Positions 6,694 through 7,446 of a stretch of 7,446 bases of DNA are shown here, piece by piece. Source of the DNA: an uncultured Lachnospira sp. (lineage in GTDB: Bacteria > Bacillota > Clostridia > Lachnospirales > Lachnospiraceae); NCBI GenBank assembly GCA_934358235.1, contig CAKRKK010000119.1, positions 1 through 7,446 on the forward strand, in the 5' to 3' direction. Positions within the stretch are counted from its first letter, which is position 1; the number at the start of each line of letters is the position of its first letter. The notes under the pieces are model-generated. The model saw only the letters and a program-made list of their open reading frames with translations. It ran no database searches and was not told the DNA's origin. The translations under genes and the position numbers were made by a program.

Positions 6694-6722
6694 ATTATAT
6701 AATATTTATACCTGTTTGGGAA
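6694..6722 (-). promoter_or_regulatory. SigA-type promoter for the GGDEF-EAL/pyrC/pyrF unit
   Basis: On the minus strand a perfect -10 box TATAAT (6694-6699) lies 17 nt after a weaker -35 box TTCCCA (6717-6722, four of six consensus bases). The predicted start near 6687 gives a leader of about 26 nt before the TTG start. That leaves no room for an attenuator or riboswitch downstream of this start. Confidence 0.6.
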
Positions 6723-6793
6723 CTGTTTTCTGACTTTTTAAGAGAGATTATTTAGTTAAATTTTACGTTTCAATGTCAATCTCATTTAATTTA

Positions 6794-6822
6794 TTGTTTT
6801 ATACATCCTTATATGATATGAT
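6794..6822 (+). promoter_or_regulatory. SigA-type promoter for the YcxB-like gene
   Basis: On the plus strand TTGTTT (6794-6799) and TATGAT (6817-6822, five of six bases) are 17 nt apart. A start near 6829 would give a leader of about 65 nt to the ATG at 6894. It points away from the GGDEF-EAL promoter about 70 nt to its left, so this intergenic region is a divergent promoter region. Confidence 0.5.
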
Positions 6823-6893
6823 TATACGAAATATGTGTTTTATTCTTTTAATAAATGCATATGATAACACAAATAGGAGAACATTAGAATTAT

Positions 6894-7418
6894 ATGAATA
6901 ATATTTATAAGTACAATACCACACTTAAAGCCTCCGGAAACGACTATAAAAAAATCGTATTCTGGAATCGTTTCTTAAGAAATCCAATAGAACTTATACT
7001 TACGTGGATACCAGCTGCCATATCACTTGTTATGCTGATACTTGGTAAGTACAATTCATTTTTACTGATTATATATGCGATATGCTGGTTTTATCCTATA
7101 TATATATTTGCATTTCAGTTTAAGAACAGCGTAAACTACCACTTAAAACACAGAGATTCATCTGAAGATGCCCCATGCACTATTACTCTTATGGACTCTG
7201 CCATATTAGCTGATATTCCTGATCATAATCTTGTATACACATATGAATGGGAACAGTTCACAACAGTTTACTTCCTGTATGGCTATTATATGTTATTTGC
7301 TGGAAAAAAGATGATTGTTATGCTTAACACAAAGGATATGCCAGAAGATATTAAAGCAATTACTGGACAGTTTATCAAAGAACATGTGGATCTTAATAAG
7401 TGTAAGTTAGCATATTAA
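6894..7418 (+). CDS. Small membrane protein, YcxB-like
   Basis: A complete 174-residue protein of unknown function. A short charged N-terminal arm (NDYKKIVFWNRFLRN) leads into two adjacent hydrophobic helices (about 31-51 and 55-76), then a cytoplasmic or surface domain (about 90-160). That domain carries the pattern VYTYEWEQFTTVYFLYGYYMLF (residues ~114-135) followed by a short lysine and strand (KKMIVML). Two helices followed by a Tyr/Trp-rich 'W-x-x-hydrophobic' strand is how YcxB-like proteins look in Firmicutes; no biochemical role is established for that family. The ATG is the only start available, since an in-frame TAG lies at 6885-6887. AGGAGA (6875-6880) serves as ribosome site with a rather long 13-nt spacer, which suggests modest translation. 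It diverges from the GGDEF-EAL gene and has no co-directional partner in the window. The YcxB assignment is by pattern and is moderately sure; the membrane topology is more certain. Confidence 0.8.
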   Translation: MNNIYKYNTTLKASGNDYKKIVFWNRFLRNPIELILTWIPAAISLVMLILGKYNSFLLIIYAICWFYPIYIFAFQFKNSVNYHLKHRDSSEDAPCTITLMDSAILADIPDHNLVYTYEWEQFTTVYFLYGYYMLFAGKKMIVMLNTKDMPEDIKAITGQFIKEHVDLNKCKLAY

Positions 7419-7446
7419 CTATGACTTCATCATGAATCCTGCAATA

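Noticed and set aside
6774..6779. Perfect TTGACA on the minus strand as a -35 box for the GGDEF-EAL gene
   Set aside because: No acceptable -10 box lies 16-18 nt downstream; the TATAAT at 6694-6699 is far too distant to pair with it.
6859..6866. ATATGATA repeated at 6811-6818 and 6859-6866 as operator sites
   Set aside because: An eight-base AT-rich word in AT-rich DNA, without symmetry or conservation evidence; the first copy overlaps the -10 region and is explained by it.
7419..7446. Possible C-terminal end (IAGFMMKS then TAG) of a minus-strand gene converging on the YcxB-like gene
   Set aside because: Only nine codons including the stop are visible, abutting the other gene's stop; the frame is open by chance often enough that I cannot support a gene. 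Sequence to the right would settle it.

Overview
The window looks chromosomal and comes from a low-GC Gram-positive bacterium, most likely a clostridial anaerobe of the Lachnospiraceae type. This rests on the AT-rich composition, strong AGGAGG-type ribosome sites, class I (Bacillus/Aquifex-like) dihydroorotases, the ~307-residue form of OMP decarboxylase, and a TTG start. The assignment is an inference from gene types and style; no rRNA or other taxonomic marker is present.

Five of the six genes lie on the minus strand and are read from right to left. From the right they are: (1) a GAF/PAS-like sensor fused to GGDEF and EAL domains (cyclic di-GMP synthesis and breakdown), starting at a TTG near 6661; (2) pyrC, dihydroorotase, whose start lies inside the end of the GGDEF-EAL gene (35-nt overlap); (3) pyrF, orotidine-5'-phosphate decarboxylase, 60 nt further on, with a good candidate promoter of its own overlapping the pyrC stop; (4) a rho-independent terminator after pyrF; (5) a stand-alone RecF/SMC-like AAA ATPase of the kind found in PtuA/COG3950 proteins, with its own strong candidate promoter and a more AT-rich codon choice than its neighbours; and (6), 31 nt downstream, a second dihydroorotase-like gene that runs off the left edge after 216 codons. 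On the plus strand at the right end is a small two-helix membrane protein of YcxB-like type, divergent from the GGDEF-EAL gene across a ~230-nt intergenic region that holds a promoter for each side.

The metabolic core is pyrimidine synthesis: PyrC makes dihydroorotate (step 3) and PyrF makes UMP (last step). Three things are unusual. A complete c-di-GMP turnover enzyme is coupled to pyrC by gene overlap. There are two different dihydroorotases within 4.5 kb. An ATPase of defence or conflict type sits between the pyr genes and the second dihydroorotase, apparently as a separate transcription unit that may drive that dihydroorotase. No mobile element, CRISPR array, tRNA or rRNA was seen.
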